From: JARDZU01 sp963730285
Lineage (GTDB): Bacteria; Actinomycetota; Acidimicrobiia; Spongiisociales; ZC4RG35
Assembly: GCA_963730285.1 (NCBI GenBank)
Contig: CAVSQY010000002.1
Coordinates: forward strand, 124,001 to 188,000
Length of the DNA: 64,000 nucleotides
Direction of reading: 5' to 3'
Under the pieces are notes generated by a model. The model was not told the origin of the DNA and did no database searches. It saw only the letters and a list, made by a program, of their open reading frames with translations. Position numbers and translations under genes: made by a program. Positions 41,829 through 49,866 of the stretch are shown here, piece after piece. How positions within the stretch are numbered: position 1 is the stretch's first letter; every line of letters starts with the position of its first letter.

Positions 41829-43055
41829 TCAGCCCTGATCCGGCTCACGCACCGGGTCGATGCGCCAGACCTCGCCATCGAGGTTGACGATGTACATCTC
41901 ACCTTTTCGATCGGTGCCGATGGTCGAGACGTTGCCCTTCCTCTGCAAGTCTTGCTCCCAGTCCCGTCGCTGAACCACCTGACCGTCCTCCAGCTTGAGA
42001 CTGCGCACCCAGCCGAGGCAATAGTCGGCATAGAAATACTGGCCATCCAGCTCGGGCATGGCCGAGCCCCTATACACGGGACCGCCCACGATGGCGCATC
42101 CGTATCCGTTGTGGAGATACTCGAAGACGGGAGGAGTGATCCCGGTTGTGTCGCACCCCTCGTCCCTGAAGCAACTGGTGCCCTCCATCGTCGACCAGCC
42201 GAAGTTGCGCCCGCCGTCGTCCAGTTTCACGAGATCCACTTCCTCGGCTCCCTCCTGGCCGACGTCTGGGATCACCAGATACCCGGTTTGCGGGTCGATC
42301 GTGATCCTCCACGGGTTCCGCACCCCATACGCCCAGATCTCGGGTCGCTCGCCACTCCGCGAGCCAACGAAGGGGTTGTCCTCCGGGATCGAGTACGGGT
42401 CGCCGTGGTCGACGTCGATCCTGACCACTGTGGCGTACAGATTGCCCCGATTCTGCCCATTGCGGTCAGGGTCCCCCATTCCCCCACCATCGCCGATGGA
42501 CAGCCAGAGCATCCCGTCCGGCCCGAAGACCATCGAGCCCGATTGGTGGTATTGGCGGCTTTGGGGTATTTCGAGGATGTCCCGAACCGAGCTGGGGTCC
42601 ACGAGATTCGGATCCGATGACGACACCTTCATCTCCACCAGACGCGAATCGGCATCGCGATCGGTGAAGAAGACGAACAACCTGCCGTTGTCCGCGAAGT
42701 CGGGATGAAAGAGCAACGTGAGCAGCCCTTGTTCGTTCCCGAGGCTGTAGACGAAATCGGCTATGTCGAGAAAGGGCTTGGGCAGAGTTTGGCCATGATC
42801 CACCACGAGTATCCGGCCTGCTTTTTCGACCACGAACAGCCGATCGTCGATCGGGGAGCCCACGACATCGGTCAGCGGGCCAAAGCCGTCGGCCACGAGT
42901 GTCGCCTTGAGCCCGACGAGTGGATCACCGACGATCCCGGTGGGAGCCTCGATCGGGGGGGTGGTCACGGGTGCCGCCGATATGGAAGGCCCCGTGGAGA
43001 AGATCTCCACCAGGAGTACCAACATGGCAATGGCGGCCGCGATCAACCTCGACAC
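41829..43055 (-). CDS. PQQ-dependent aldose sugar dehydrogenase-like protein (copy 2)
   Basis: A 408-residue exported paralogue of the protein at 24345-25541. It has an N-terminal hydrophobic signal (RLIAAAIAMLVLLVEIF), then the propeller motifs GNEQGLLTLLFHPDFADNGRLFVFF, QSGSMVFGPDGMLWLSIGDGGGMGDPDRNGQ, GVRNPWRITIDPQTGYL and NFGWSTMEGTSCFRDEGCD. In copy 1 the equivalent His of HNGG is HQSG here, so the family histidine is kept. The start is GTG at 43055; a TTG at 43076 is the alternative. No cysteine lipobox is present. Confidence 0.83.
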   Translation of the reverse strand: MSRLIAAAIAMLVLLVEIFSTGPSISAAPVTTPPIEAPTGIVGDPLVGLKATLVADGFGPLTDVVGSPIDDRLFVVEKAGRILVVDHGQTLPKPFLDIADFVYSLGNEQGLLTLLFHPDFADNGRLFVFFTDRDADSRLVEMKVSSSDPNLVDPSSVRDILEIPQSRQYHQSGSMVFGPDGMLWLSIGDGGGMGDPDRNGQNRGNLYATVVRIDVDHGDPYSIPEDNPFVGSRSGERPEIWAYGVRNPWRITIDPQTGYLVIPDVGQEGAEEVDLVKLDDGGRNFGWSTMEGTSCFRDEGCDTTGITPPVFEYLHNGYGCAIVGGPVYRGSAMPELDGQYFYADYCLGWVRSLKLEDGQVVQRRDWEQDLQRKGNVSTIGTDRKGEMYIVNLDGEVWRIDPVREPDQG

Positions 43056-43124
43056 CCCGCCACGATACGGCCACAACAGGGATTAGACACACCTACCATG
43101 ACCGGACACCTCTAAGGAGACACG

Positions 43125-43550
43125 ATGGGATTCATGGACAGCCTGAAGAGCATGTTCGGCAAGGCGAAGGAACAAGGCGCTGAGCTGGCGGAGAAGGCAC
43201 AGCCCTACATGGAGAAGGCCAAGGAGCAGGGCGCCGAGCTTGCTGAGAAGGCGCAACCCTACATGGAGAAGACCAAGGACTTCGCCCAAGATGCCGGCGA
43301 GAAGATCGTGAGCACTTCGAAGAGCGCACTCGACAAGGCTGGGGCGAGGATCGAGGAGTACAAGGACAAAGCGGAGTCCGCAGAGCCGGCCGAAGCCGCC
43401 GGGGAGATGGCCGAGCAGGCAAAGGGTGTTGCGGACCACGCCCAGGAAATGGCTGCCGAGGCGGCCGGGTCGGTGAAGGAGTCGGTCGAGGACGCCATGG
43501 ATCAGGCCACCGAGACGGTCACCGACGCCGGCGAGGAAATCACCGACTAG
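43125..43550 (+). CDS. Acidic/basic coiled-coil repeat protein
   Basis: A 141-residue, highly charged alanine-rich helical protein without signal peptide or membrane helix. Residues 13-48 are two perfect-looking copies of an 18-residue unit (KAKEQGAELAEKAQPYME). The rest continues as amphipathic helix (AGEKIVSTSKSALDKAGARIEEYKDKAESAEPAEAAGEMAEQAKGVADHAQEMAAEAAG). It resembles small YtxH/CsbD/LEA-like stress proteins that coat membranes or proteins, but I recognise no definite family. A good AAGGAG-type site (TAAGGAGACACG) stands just upstream of the ATG. Confidence 0.72.
   Translation: MGFMDSLKSMFGKAKEQGAELAEKAQPYMEKAKEQGAELAEKAQPYMEKTKDFAQDAGEKIVSTSKSALDKAGARIEEYKDKAESAEPAEAAGEMAEQAKGVADHAQEMAAEAAGSVKESVEDAMDQATETVTDAGEEITD
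43161..43268 (+). repeat. Two tandem 54-bp coding repeats
   Basis: Two adjacent 54-base units encode the same 18 residues (KAKEQGAELAEKAQPYME), 43161-43214 and 43215-43268. The DNA differs at several third positions, for example GGCGCTGAGCTGGCG against GGCGCCGAGCTTGCT, so the protein repeat is under selection or is old. Confidence 0.85.
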
Positions 43551-43605
43551 TCCTGGTCACCTGCGGAGATCCGAGCCCGAACATGGGGCCCATTGGAGCC
43601 AAGTC

Positions 43606-44781
43606 ATGAAGAGAGCGTCACAACGGCTCAGCCAGATCCCACCTTCTGCGACTCTGGGGATCAGCGCCCGGGCAAGGGAACTGAGGGCCGAGGGGATCGA
43701 TGTCGTCTCGTTCGGGGCGGGTGAGCCGGATTTCGCCACACCGGAGCACGTGGTGGCCGCGGCGGCGCGAGCGTGCCACGATCCGATCAATCACAAATAC
43801 ACGGCTGCGGCGGGGTTGAGGCCGCTTCGGGAGGCAATTGCCGAAGACGTCGCCAAATACTCTCGGGTCGAGGTGGACTGGAGCGAGGTGATGGTCACCA
43901 ACGGCGCCAAGCAAGCGGTCTTCCAGGGCTTCGCCGCATTGCTGGATCCGGGCGACGAGGTGTTGCTCCCTTCCCCCCATTGGGTGACCTACCCGGCGGG
44001 CATCGACCTGGCCGGCGGGGTGGTCGTGGCGGTCCCTACGAGCGCCGCAGATGGCTTCAAGGTGTCAGTCGACAGCCTGGACGCCGCTCGAACCCCTCGC
44101 ACCAAGCTGCTCGTGTTCGTCTCGCCCTCGAACCCGACAGGTGCGGTGTACACCACCGAAGAGGCCCGTCTCATCGGCGAGTGGGCCGCGGCCAACGATA
44201 TCTGGGTCATGGCCGACGAGATCTACCAGCGTTTGACCTACTTCACCGACGTCGCGCCGTCCATCGCCGGGGTCACCACGCGATTCGACAACTGGCTCTT
44301 GATCAACGGTGTGGCCAAGACCTATTCCATGACCGGCTGGAGGGTCGGCTGGATGGTCGGCCCCACTGACATCATCGACGCCGCCAGCAGCCACCAATCC
44401 CATGCCACGGGGAATGTGAACAACGTCGCCCAGGAAGCCGCGGTTGCTGCCTTGCGCGGCCCCCAGGACACCGTGGAGGAGATGCGTCAGGCGTTCGATC
44501 GCCGGCGAAGGCTCATGTACTCATTGCTCGCTGAGATACCGGGCGTCACGTGCGTCGAGCCCGAAGGCGCCTTCTACGTGTTTCCCGACGTGACCGGGGC
44601 AATGGGTGATCGGTGGGCGAGCACGGCAGAGCTGGCGGACGAGATTCTCGAGAAGTCCGCGGTGGCGTTGGTACCCGGTGAGTCATTCGGCACGCCCGGG
44701 TATCTGAGACTGTCCTATGCAGTGGGTGAATCCGACATTCAGCGGGGCATCGAGCGAATAGCGTCGCTTCTGGCCGGCTGA
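43606..44781 (+). CDS. Class I PLP aminotransferase (aspartate aminotransferase-like)
   Basis: A 391-residue fold-type I aminotransferase of the AspC/Ib type. It shows SFGAGEPDFATPEHV, KYTAAAGLRPLREAIA, VSPSNPTGAVYTTEE, VMADEIYQRLTY and INGVAKTYSMTGWRVGWMVG with the PLP lysine, and GYLRLSYAVGE with the C-terminal arginine. Probable reaction: aspartate plus 2-oxoglutarate to oxaloacetate and glutamate, possibly with wider specificity. It lies two kilobases past the ectoine operon and has its own upstream gap, so a DoeD-like role is only a possibility. Confidence 0.9.
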   Translation: MKRASQRLSQIPPSATLGISARARELRAEGIDVVSFGAGEPDFATPEHVVAAAARACHDPINHKYTAAAGLRPLREAIAEDVAKYSRVEVDWSEVMVTNGAKQAVFQGFAALLDPGDEVLLPSPHWVTYPAGIDLAGGVVVAVPTSAADGFKVSVDSLDAARTPRTKLLVFVSPSNPTGAVYTTEEARLIGEWAAANDIWVMADEIYQRLTYFTDVAPSIAGVTTRFDNWLLINGVAKTYSMTGWRVGWMVGPTDIIDAASSHQSHATGNVNNVAQEAAVAALRGPQDTVEEMRQAFDRRRRLMYSLLAEIPGVTCVEPEGAFYVFPDVTGAMGDRWASTAELADEILEKSAVALVPGESFGTPGYLRLSYAVGESDIQRGIERIASLLAG

Positions 44782-44817
44782 CGGCAAGGCCCAGGACCAG
44801 GTTTACACTCGCCCTCG

Positions 44818-45891
44818 ATGGAAGGCACCAACGCACGGGCAATGATGCTCGTCGAGCCGAGACACTTCTCCCTCACCAATCTTCATGCCCGGCCGGAGTT
44901 GGCCGGGGGGTGGCTTGCGGTGGAGGCGACGGGCATCTCCGGCGCAGACGTGCAAGTCTGGAAGGGTGATGCCAGTGATGTCGTATACCCGCTCATACCC
45001 GGCCACGAGGTGGTGGGGCGGATCGCCGGCGGCGCCCCCAGCATCCCTTACCCCGTGGGGACCAGAGTCGTCATCGAGCCGCGTATCCATTGCGGGGAGT
45101 GTCACCGGTGTCGGCTCGGCCTGGCAACCTGCATGCGACGACGCCCCTCCAACTCCTACGGCTTCATCCCGTCGGTCGAGCCACCCGGGCTCTGGGGCGG
45201 TCTTGCCGAGTTCATGTACATCGATCCGGCAGCGAGAGTTCACCCACTCACCGACGATGTGCCGGCAGAGGTGGCCACCTTCGTCCACCCTCTGGCCGCA
45301 GGCCACACCTGGGCCGTGGAGCTCCCCTCCCTGCAGCAGGGTGAGAACCTCCTGATTCTGGGACCAGGCCCGCGCGGGCTGGCGTGCCTCATCGCCGCCA
45401 AGGCAGCAGGCGCCGGTTGGATCGGCGTCACCGGGCTCTCTCACGACCGCGACCGTCTCGACCTGGCAGCCCGCCTGGGAGCCGACCTGACGATCGACGC
45501 CGAGCAGGAGGATGTCGGGGGTGCCATTGCCGGGGCCATCGGGAGACGACCCGACATCGTCGTGGATGTGACATCTGACGACCCGGAGGCACTTTTCACC
45601 GCGTTGGACCTGGTGCGCAGTGGGGGGAGGGTCATCCTCGCCTCCACAAAGGGCAACCGCGCCTTCCACTTCATCAGCGACGTGCTCGTGGCCAAGCAGC
45701 TCACGGTGCGTGGCGCCATGGGAGCCACGACCGTTGGATACCAATGGGCGACCCGACAGATCGAATCCGATCCTCGAATCGACGACCTCGTATCCCACCA
45801 GTTTCCCTTGTCGGAAGCGTCCCGCGCCCTTCAGGCTGCGGCGGGCCTGCTCGGCCGTGAGGAGCTCATCTCGGTCGCTGTCACCTTCTGA
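44818..45891 (+). CDS. Zinc-type alcohol dehydrogenase-family protein without catalytic Cys
   Basis: A 357-residue MDR-family oxidoreductase. GHEVVGRI (His63, Glu64) and the structural zinc loop CGECHRCRLGLATC (92-105) are present, and LLILGPGPRGLACLIAAKAAGA is the nucleotide-binding site. The first catalytic zinc ligand, normally Cys in the CGTD motif, is serine here (GISGADVQ, Ser41). So the catalytic zinc may be bound differently or lost. Substrate unknown; threonine or sorbitol dehydrogenase-like members are closest in style. Confidence 0.85.
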   Translation: MEGTNARAMMLVEPRHFSLTNLHARPELAGGWLAVEATGISGADVQVWKGDASDVVYPLIPGHEVVGRIAGGAPSIPYPVGTRVVIEPRIHCGECHRCRLGLATCMRRRPSNSYGFIPSVEPPGLWGGLAEFMYIDPAARVHPLTDDVPAEVATFVHPLAAGHTWAVELPSLQQGENLLILGPGPRGLACLIAAKAAGAGWIGVTGLSHDRDRLDLAARLGADLTIDAEQEDVGGAIAGAIGRRPDIVVDVTSDDPEALFTALDLVRSGGRVILASTKGNRAFHFISDVLVAKQLTVRGAMGATTVGYQWATRQIESDPRIDDLVSHQFPLSEASRALQAAAGLLGREELISVAVTF

Positions 45892-45919
45892 GGCCGGGAC
45901 GGGCCAGGAAAAGGCCCGA

Positions 45920-46873
45920 TCAGTAGAGACCCTGGCGCTCACCTTGGTTGAGATGATGCTCGACTGCGTAAGGAATCGGAAGGTCGTCTATTTGGTTGGG
46001 CCCCCTCACCAGCCTTCTCCCCATCTCGGCGAACCAGGTGTCATTGGCAAAGGCCCATGGCCAAGCCCGAATTCCGACGCGGGCCCCGACGATCCCGCCC
46101 ACCATGGCACCCAGGTGGCTTCCACCGATACGGGCCGCATTCTCGATGGGAAGGTGGGGCCGCCCTGCCGGAGCAGCGGCCAGGAGCAGCCCTATCTTGA
46201 CCAGATCCCATGACGTCGGATGCGCCGAGCCGGCAACCATCTGCACCGCCTCGTCCCCCTCCACTGCGCCGACCATGGGGACCAGGGCCTCGAGCTCGGG
46301 CCCGACATCGGGCCATGTGCGTCCAGAGCCCCCGGCGGCGGCCAGTCCGGCGGCGACCGATACTGTTTCGGCGACACCCGCCACAAGATCGCGACCCGAT
46401 TGGCCAAAACAGGATGCGGCGACAGAAGCAGACGCGATCACACCCGCCACAATCGATTGAGGATCGTCGCCAAAGACCCGGCCGAGCTCGATGGCCTCCC
46501 GGCAGAGCTCATCGGGATCTCGCCTGAAGGTGACACCGAGCGGAACGGCCCTGCTCGCTGACTCGACCGGCACGGGGGTGTCGGGTGGGCGTGTGCCTGG
46601 ATGGTCCAGCCAAGACCGAAAGGCAGGGCTTTCGGACCGGTACACGGGCTCCTCGCCGTCTGCGCCATCCAACTCCCGAATCGAGCGCTCGAGGGCATCG
46701 GGCTCGAGCCGCCCCGACTCGATGAGCTGATAGGCGACGACGGTTGCCTGCTGGGTTGTCGCCGAGTAGCCGAGCTCCCACAGGCCCCCGGCGGTGTCAC
46801 CTGCAGCGAGGCCGAGCATCGCCCCATCACCCTCTCCGGCTACCAGGGTGAATCGGGCCTCTCTGTCACTCAC
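45920..46873 (-). CDS. Degenerate ADP-ribosylglycohydrolase-fold protein
   Basis: A 317-residue all-helical protein opening GEGDGAMLGLAAGDTAGGLWELGYS, the standard N-terminal motif of ADP-ribosylglycohydrolase/DraG relatives. However, the C-terminal metal-binding GGDTD-type segment is replaced by GGSHLGAMVGGIVGARVGI, and the expected TDDT-type motif is not seen in the first helix pair. It may bind rather than cleave an ADP-ribose-like ligand, or have another activity. The start GTG at 46873 is chosen because 46909 would overlap the divergent kinase gene. Confidence 0.7.
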   Translation of the reverse strand: MSDREARFTLVAGEGDGAMLGLAAGDTAGGLWELGYSATTQQATVVAYQLIESGRLEPDALERSIRELDGADGEEPVYRSESPAFRSWLDHPGTRPPDTPVPVESASRAVPLGVTFRRDPDELCREAIELGRVFGDDPQSIVAGVIASASVAASCFGQSGRDLVAGVAETVSVAAGLAAAGGSGRTWPDVGPELEALVPMVGAVEGDEAVQMVAGSAHPTSWDLVKIGLLLAAAPAGRPHLPIENAARIGGSHLGAMVGGIVGARVGIRAWPWAFANDTWFAEMGRRLVRGPNQIDDLPIPYAVEHHLNQGERQGLY

Positions 46874-46908
46874 GAAACCTGAGGCTACCGCTGTAGGCTC
46901 GAAGCTCA

Positions 46909-47835
46909 ATGCACCGGTTCGTGGTGATCGCCAACCCGTCTGCCTCCCAGTTCACGGGTGGCGCCCATCGAGACATCATGTCGCTGCTGGGAAAACAGGG
47001 CGATGTAGAGGCCATCTGGCCCGAAACGGCCTCCGACGCAGAGAGCCGCAGTGCCAAAGCCGCAGATTCAGGTGCCGACGTGGTGATCGCAATGGGAGGC
47101 GACGGAATAGTCCATCATGTGGCCCAGGGGCTGATTGGCACCGGGGTCCCAATGGGGATCATCCCGGCCGGCACGACCAACGTGGTGGCGAGGCTCCTCG
47201 GAATTCCCTCCAAGCCTCTGAAGGCCGCCAGGACGATCGTGGACGGATCGACGCGATCGCTGGGAACTGTTGAGATGACCTTGGCGCGTGGAGCGGTCGA
47301 GACCACCCATCACGCCGTGTTCGCATGTGGCATCGGTCTCGATGCGACGGTTGTGGTGGAGGCGGACAAGGACCCGTACCGGAAGTATCGCTTCGGCTCG
47401 ATTCACTACGCCACGACGGCACTCAGGGTGGCCCTCCGGGACTTCCCGCGGCAGAAACCCGATGTAATCGTCACCATCGGCGATCAACAAGACGCGGTCA
47501 CAGCCGCGCAGGTCCAGTTCAGGGAGATCTACACGTACTTCGGTGCGTTCCCGGTGCGACTCGCCTCAGTGCCCCCGGACCCGATGACGGTCCTTACCCT
47601 CGGTCGCCTCCATCGCCGGCGGGTACCGAGGATCATGTTCACACTTCTCCGGCAGGGCGATCTAGACACCATCCCCGAGATCCGCACCTATACCGGAGTT
47701 GATGCTTTCGAGTTCGAGGCTGGGGAGGCGATCGCAGCTCAAGCCGATGGTGAGGCACTTGGCCTGGTCGAGGGCGGAACGATGCGATGGTCCCCCGATT
47801 CTCTCGTCGTGGCGACGCCTCAGCCGTCTCCGTGA
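46909..47835 (+). CDS. Diacylglycerol kinase-family lipid kinase
   Basis: A 308-residue soluble kinase of the DagK/YegS type. The catalytic-domain motifs are VIANPSAS at the N-terminus, AMGGDGIVHHVAQGLIG (GGDG at 63-66) and GIIPAGTTNVVARLLGIP, and the C-terminal beta-domain ends with AQADGEALG. It phosphorylates a lipid such as diacylglycerol, feeding phosphatidic acid to phospholipid synthesis. The 3' end overlaps the convergent mechanosensitive channel gene by 16 bases. Confidence 0.92.
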   Translation: MHRFVVIANPSASQFTGGAHRDIMSLLGKQGDVEAIWPETASDAESRSAKAADSGADVVIAMGGDGIVHHVAQGLIGTGVPMGIIPAGTTNVVARLLGIPSKPLKAARTIVDGSTRSLGTVEMTLARGAVETTHHAVFACGIGLDATVVVEADKDPYRKYRFGSIHYATTALRVALRDFPRQKPDVIVTIGDQQDAVTAAQVQFREIYTYFGAFPVRLASVPPDPMTVLTLGRLHRRRVPRIMFTLLRQGDLDTIPEIRTYTGVDAFEFEAGEAIAAQADGEALGLVEGGTMRWSPDSLVVATPQPSP

Positions 47836-48626
47836 TAGATGGTCAGATGGGGATAGGGGATCTCGATCCCTTCCTTGTCGAACCGCTTCTTGATCCGCCT
47901 CAGAGCCTCTCTCTTCACCGCCCACCTCTCCTCGGCAGTCGTGGTCATGCGACCCCGAAGGACCACGGCCGAATCGGCCAGCTCCTGGACTCCTAGCATC
48001 TCTGGCTCGGCGCTGATGCGATCCGCCCAGTCGGGATCCTGTGAGATGCCCTTCAACTCGTCGAGCATCACTTCCATGGCCCGGTCGACATCTGTCCGGT
48101 AGGCGATCGACACATCGAGCACTGGCTGGGCGAAGAGATTTGTGTAATTGGACGTGACACTGATCTGCCCGTTGGGCACGAAATGGACGTTTCCCTCCAG
48201 ATCACGAAGCACGGTCACTCTGAACTGGATGTCTTCGACGGTCCCGCTGGTACCTGCGATGGTGACCACATCGCCGATTTGATACTGGTCCTCAGCCAGG
48301 ATGAAGAACCCGGCCAACAGATCCTTGACGACATCCTGGGCGCCAAATCCGACGGCCGCCCCCACCACGGTCCCGAGCGCCAGGAAGGGCGTGAGGCTGA
48401 GACCCCAGATCGAGAAGGCCATGAGGATGGCGAACACGACCAGGACCACCGCGACGACCCGTCTCACCATGACCCAGAGGGTGGAGGCGCGTGCCGCCGA
48501 ATCGGGCGTGCGCTCTCCGAGGCGTCGCGCAAAACGGGACCCGAGACGGGTCAACACGAGGTAGGCGACGACCGTGGTGCCAACCAACACACCCGTGCCC
48601 AGCCATCTCCCGAGATCAGTCTCCAT
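47820..48626 (-). CDS. MscS-family mechanosensitive channel
   Basis: A 268-residue small-conductance channel. Three membrane helices are visible; the pore helix and beta-domain are LALGTVVGAAVGFGAQDVVKDLLAGFFILAEDQYQIGDVVTIAGTSGTVEDIQFRVTVLRDLEGNVHFVPNG, the classic MscS signature. It releases solutes on hypo-osmotic shock and fits the compatible-solute theme of the region. The start overlaps the end of the upstream GTPase gene by 11 bases, so it may be expressed with the dynamin-like pair. Confidence 0.93.
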   Translation of the reverse strand: METDLGRWLGTGVLVGTTVVAYLVLTRLGSRFARRLGERTPDSAARASTLWVMVRRVVAVVLVVFAILMAFSIWGLSLTPFLALGTVVGAAVGFGAQDVVKDLLAGFFILAEDQYQIGDVVTIAGTSGTVEDIQFRVTVLRDLEGNVHFVPNGQISVTSNYTNLFAQPVLDVSIAYRTDVDRAMEVMLDELKGISQDPDWADRISAEPEMLGVQELADSAVVLRGRMTTTAEERWAVKREALRRIKKRFDKEGIEIPYPHLTIYHGDG

Positions 48627-49866
48627 CTGCAGCCGAGGCTAGTTTTGCGAGCCGCCGTTCCAAATCTGCCACGGCCAGAGCCAGATCGGTCAAACTCGCT
48701 CTCGCCTTCGCCCTTCGTGCCAAAACACCCCTGATCTCCGCACCCGATCGGGCGTGCTGTCGGATGAAGCGATCCCTCTCTGCCACAAAGCTCGGTTCCG
48801 GTTCGCCTTCATCGCCCTCGTCGGGTGGCTGTCGGCGAGCTCTCGACGACTGCGCAGGCCGATCGGAGTCGGCCAATGCTTTCATCAGTCGCTCGGACAT
48901 GACCTCAGAGATCTCGTATAGCGCCCGCCCCGTCTCGCCGCCAACCTGCGCAGAGAGCTCTTCGACGTGCGCAGCGACCAGGTGTGCGGCTCCGGCCAGC
49001 TCTCCCGAGTCGATCAGGGGGAGAGCCGCATCGAGCGCCCGCTGCCAAACATCGTCGAACTCGACCGAAACCGGGCCGATCGACTCGTCCAGGCGGGCAA
49101 CCGCCCCGGTCAGATCTATCAAGATCTTGCCTTGGGACGGCAATCGGTCGCGACCGATCCGGTCCAATGCCGACAAGAGACCTTCGACACCGATCGGAGG
49201 ACCGGCAAAGGGGGAAGCAGCGGTGGGCACGATGTTGGGCGATGAAACGCCATCGTCCATGACCGCTTTCAGGAGGTCTTGACTGACGGTTTCAACATCC
49301 GCCGGATCGAGACGGTCGATCTGATTCAGATCGAATACGAATTGCCCCCCGTATTCGGCAAGAGCCGCCACCGTCTCGTGAAGGCGCGCATCCCGATACT
49401 TCTCGGGGTCGGTGACCCAGACGACCACGTCGACAGCCCGGACCAGGAAGTCTGCGGTGACCCGATGACCGATGTCGACACTGTCGCTATCCGGAAAATC
49501 GACCAGGCACAGCCATTGCGGCCCTTGGTGCACGGCATGGTGCTCTATCCCGATTGCCTCGAGCCAGCCGGCCATCACGTCGGCTCTCGTTGCCGGGACG
49601 GCCGCCATCGGATCGAAAGTCGTCGGTCTCATCCCCCCGGTCAAGGCGATGTCTTCGCCCAGGACCGCATTTAGAAGGCTGGACTTTCCCGAGCCTGTCC
49701 CCCCGGCGAGTCCCACCACCACGATCTCCTCCGGGTAGGACAGCCGAGCGCGAGCGCCCGACGCCAATTCTGCGACCTCGGTTATGTGTGTTGGGGGGAC
49801 AACGCCGACGCACTCGGCGACCGCCAGATCGAGCTTGTCCAACGCGGCCAGGATCTGGTCACGCAT
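48616..49866 (-). CDS. Dynamin-like GTPase B
   Basis: A 416-residue P-loop GTPase. VVVGLAGGTGSGKSSLLNAVLG is G1 (about 49-70), RPTTFDP gives the switch threonine, LVDFPDSDSVD is G3 with an altered DxxG (DFPD), and DLNQIDRLD stands for the NKxD motif. A helical C-terminal region (about 255-416), with charged coiled-coil segments, follows. It starts with ATG overlapping the end of GTPase A by eight bases. Adjacent dynamin-like GTPase pairs in actinobacteria (for example the Streptomyces DynA/DynB pair) remodel membranes; that role is inferred here. Confidence 0.75.
   Translation of the reverse strand: MRDQILAALDKLDLAVAECVGVVPPTHITEVAELASGARARLSYPEEIVVVGLAGGTGSGKSSLLNAVLGEDIALTGGMRPTTFDPMAAVPATRADVMAGWLEAIGIEHHAVHQGPQWLCLVDFPDSDSVDIGHRVTADFLVRAVDVVVWVTDPEKYRDARLHETVAALAEYGGQFVFDLNQIDRLDPADVETVSQDLLKAVMDDGVSSPNIVPTAASPFAGPPIGVEGLLSALDRIGRDRLPSQGKILIDLTGAVARLDESIGPVSVEFDDVWQRALDAALPLIDSGELAGAAHLVAAHVEELSAQVGGETGRALYEISEVMSERLMKALADSDRPAQSSRARRQPPDEGDEGEPEPSFVAERDRFIRQHARSGAEIRGVLARRAKARASLTDLALAVADLERRLAKLASAADGD

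Noticed and set aside
24345..43055. Two PQQ-type dehydrogenase genes as direct repeats flanking a mobile block
   Set aside because: They differ widely in sequence and length, and no transposase, integrase or terminal repeats are visible at either end.
43606..44781. Aminotransferase as the missing DoeD of the ectoine pathway
   Set aside because: It is a class I AspC-type enzyme, DoeD is a class III enzyme, and two unrelated genes and a strand change separate it from the island.
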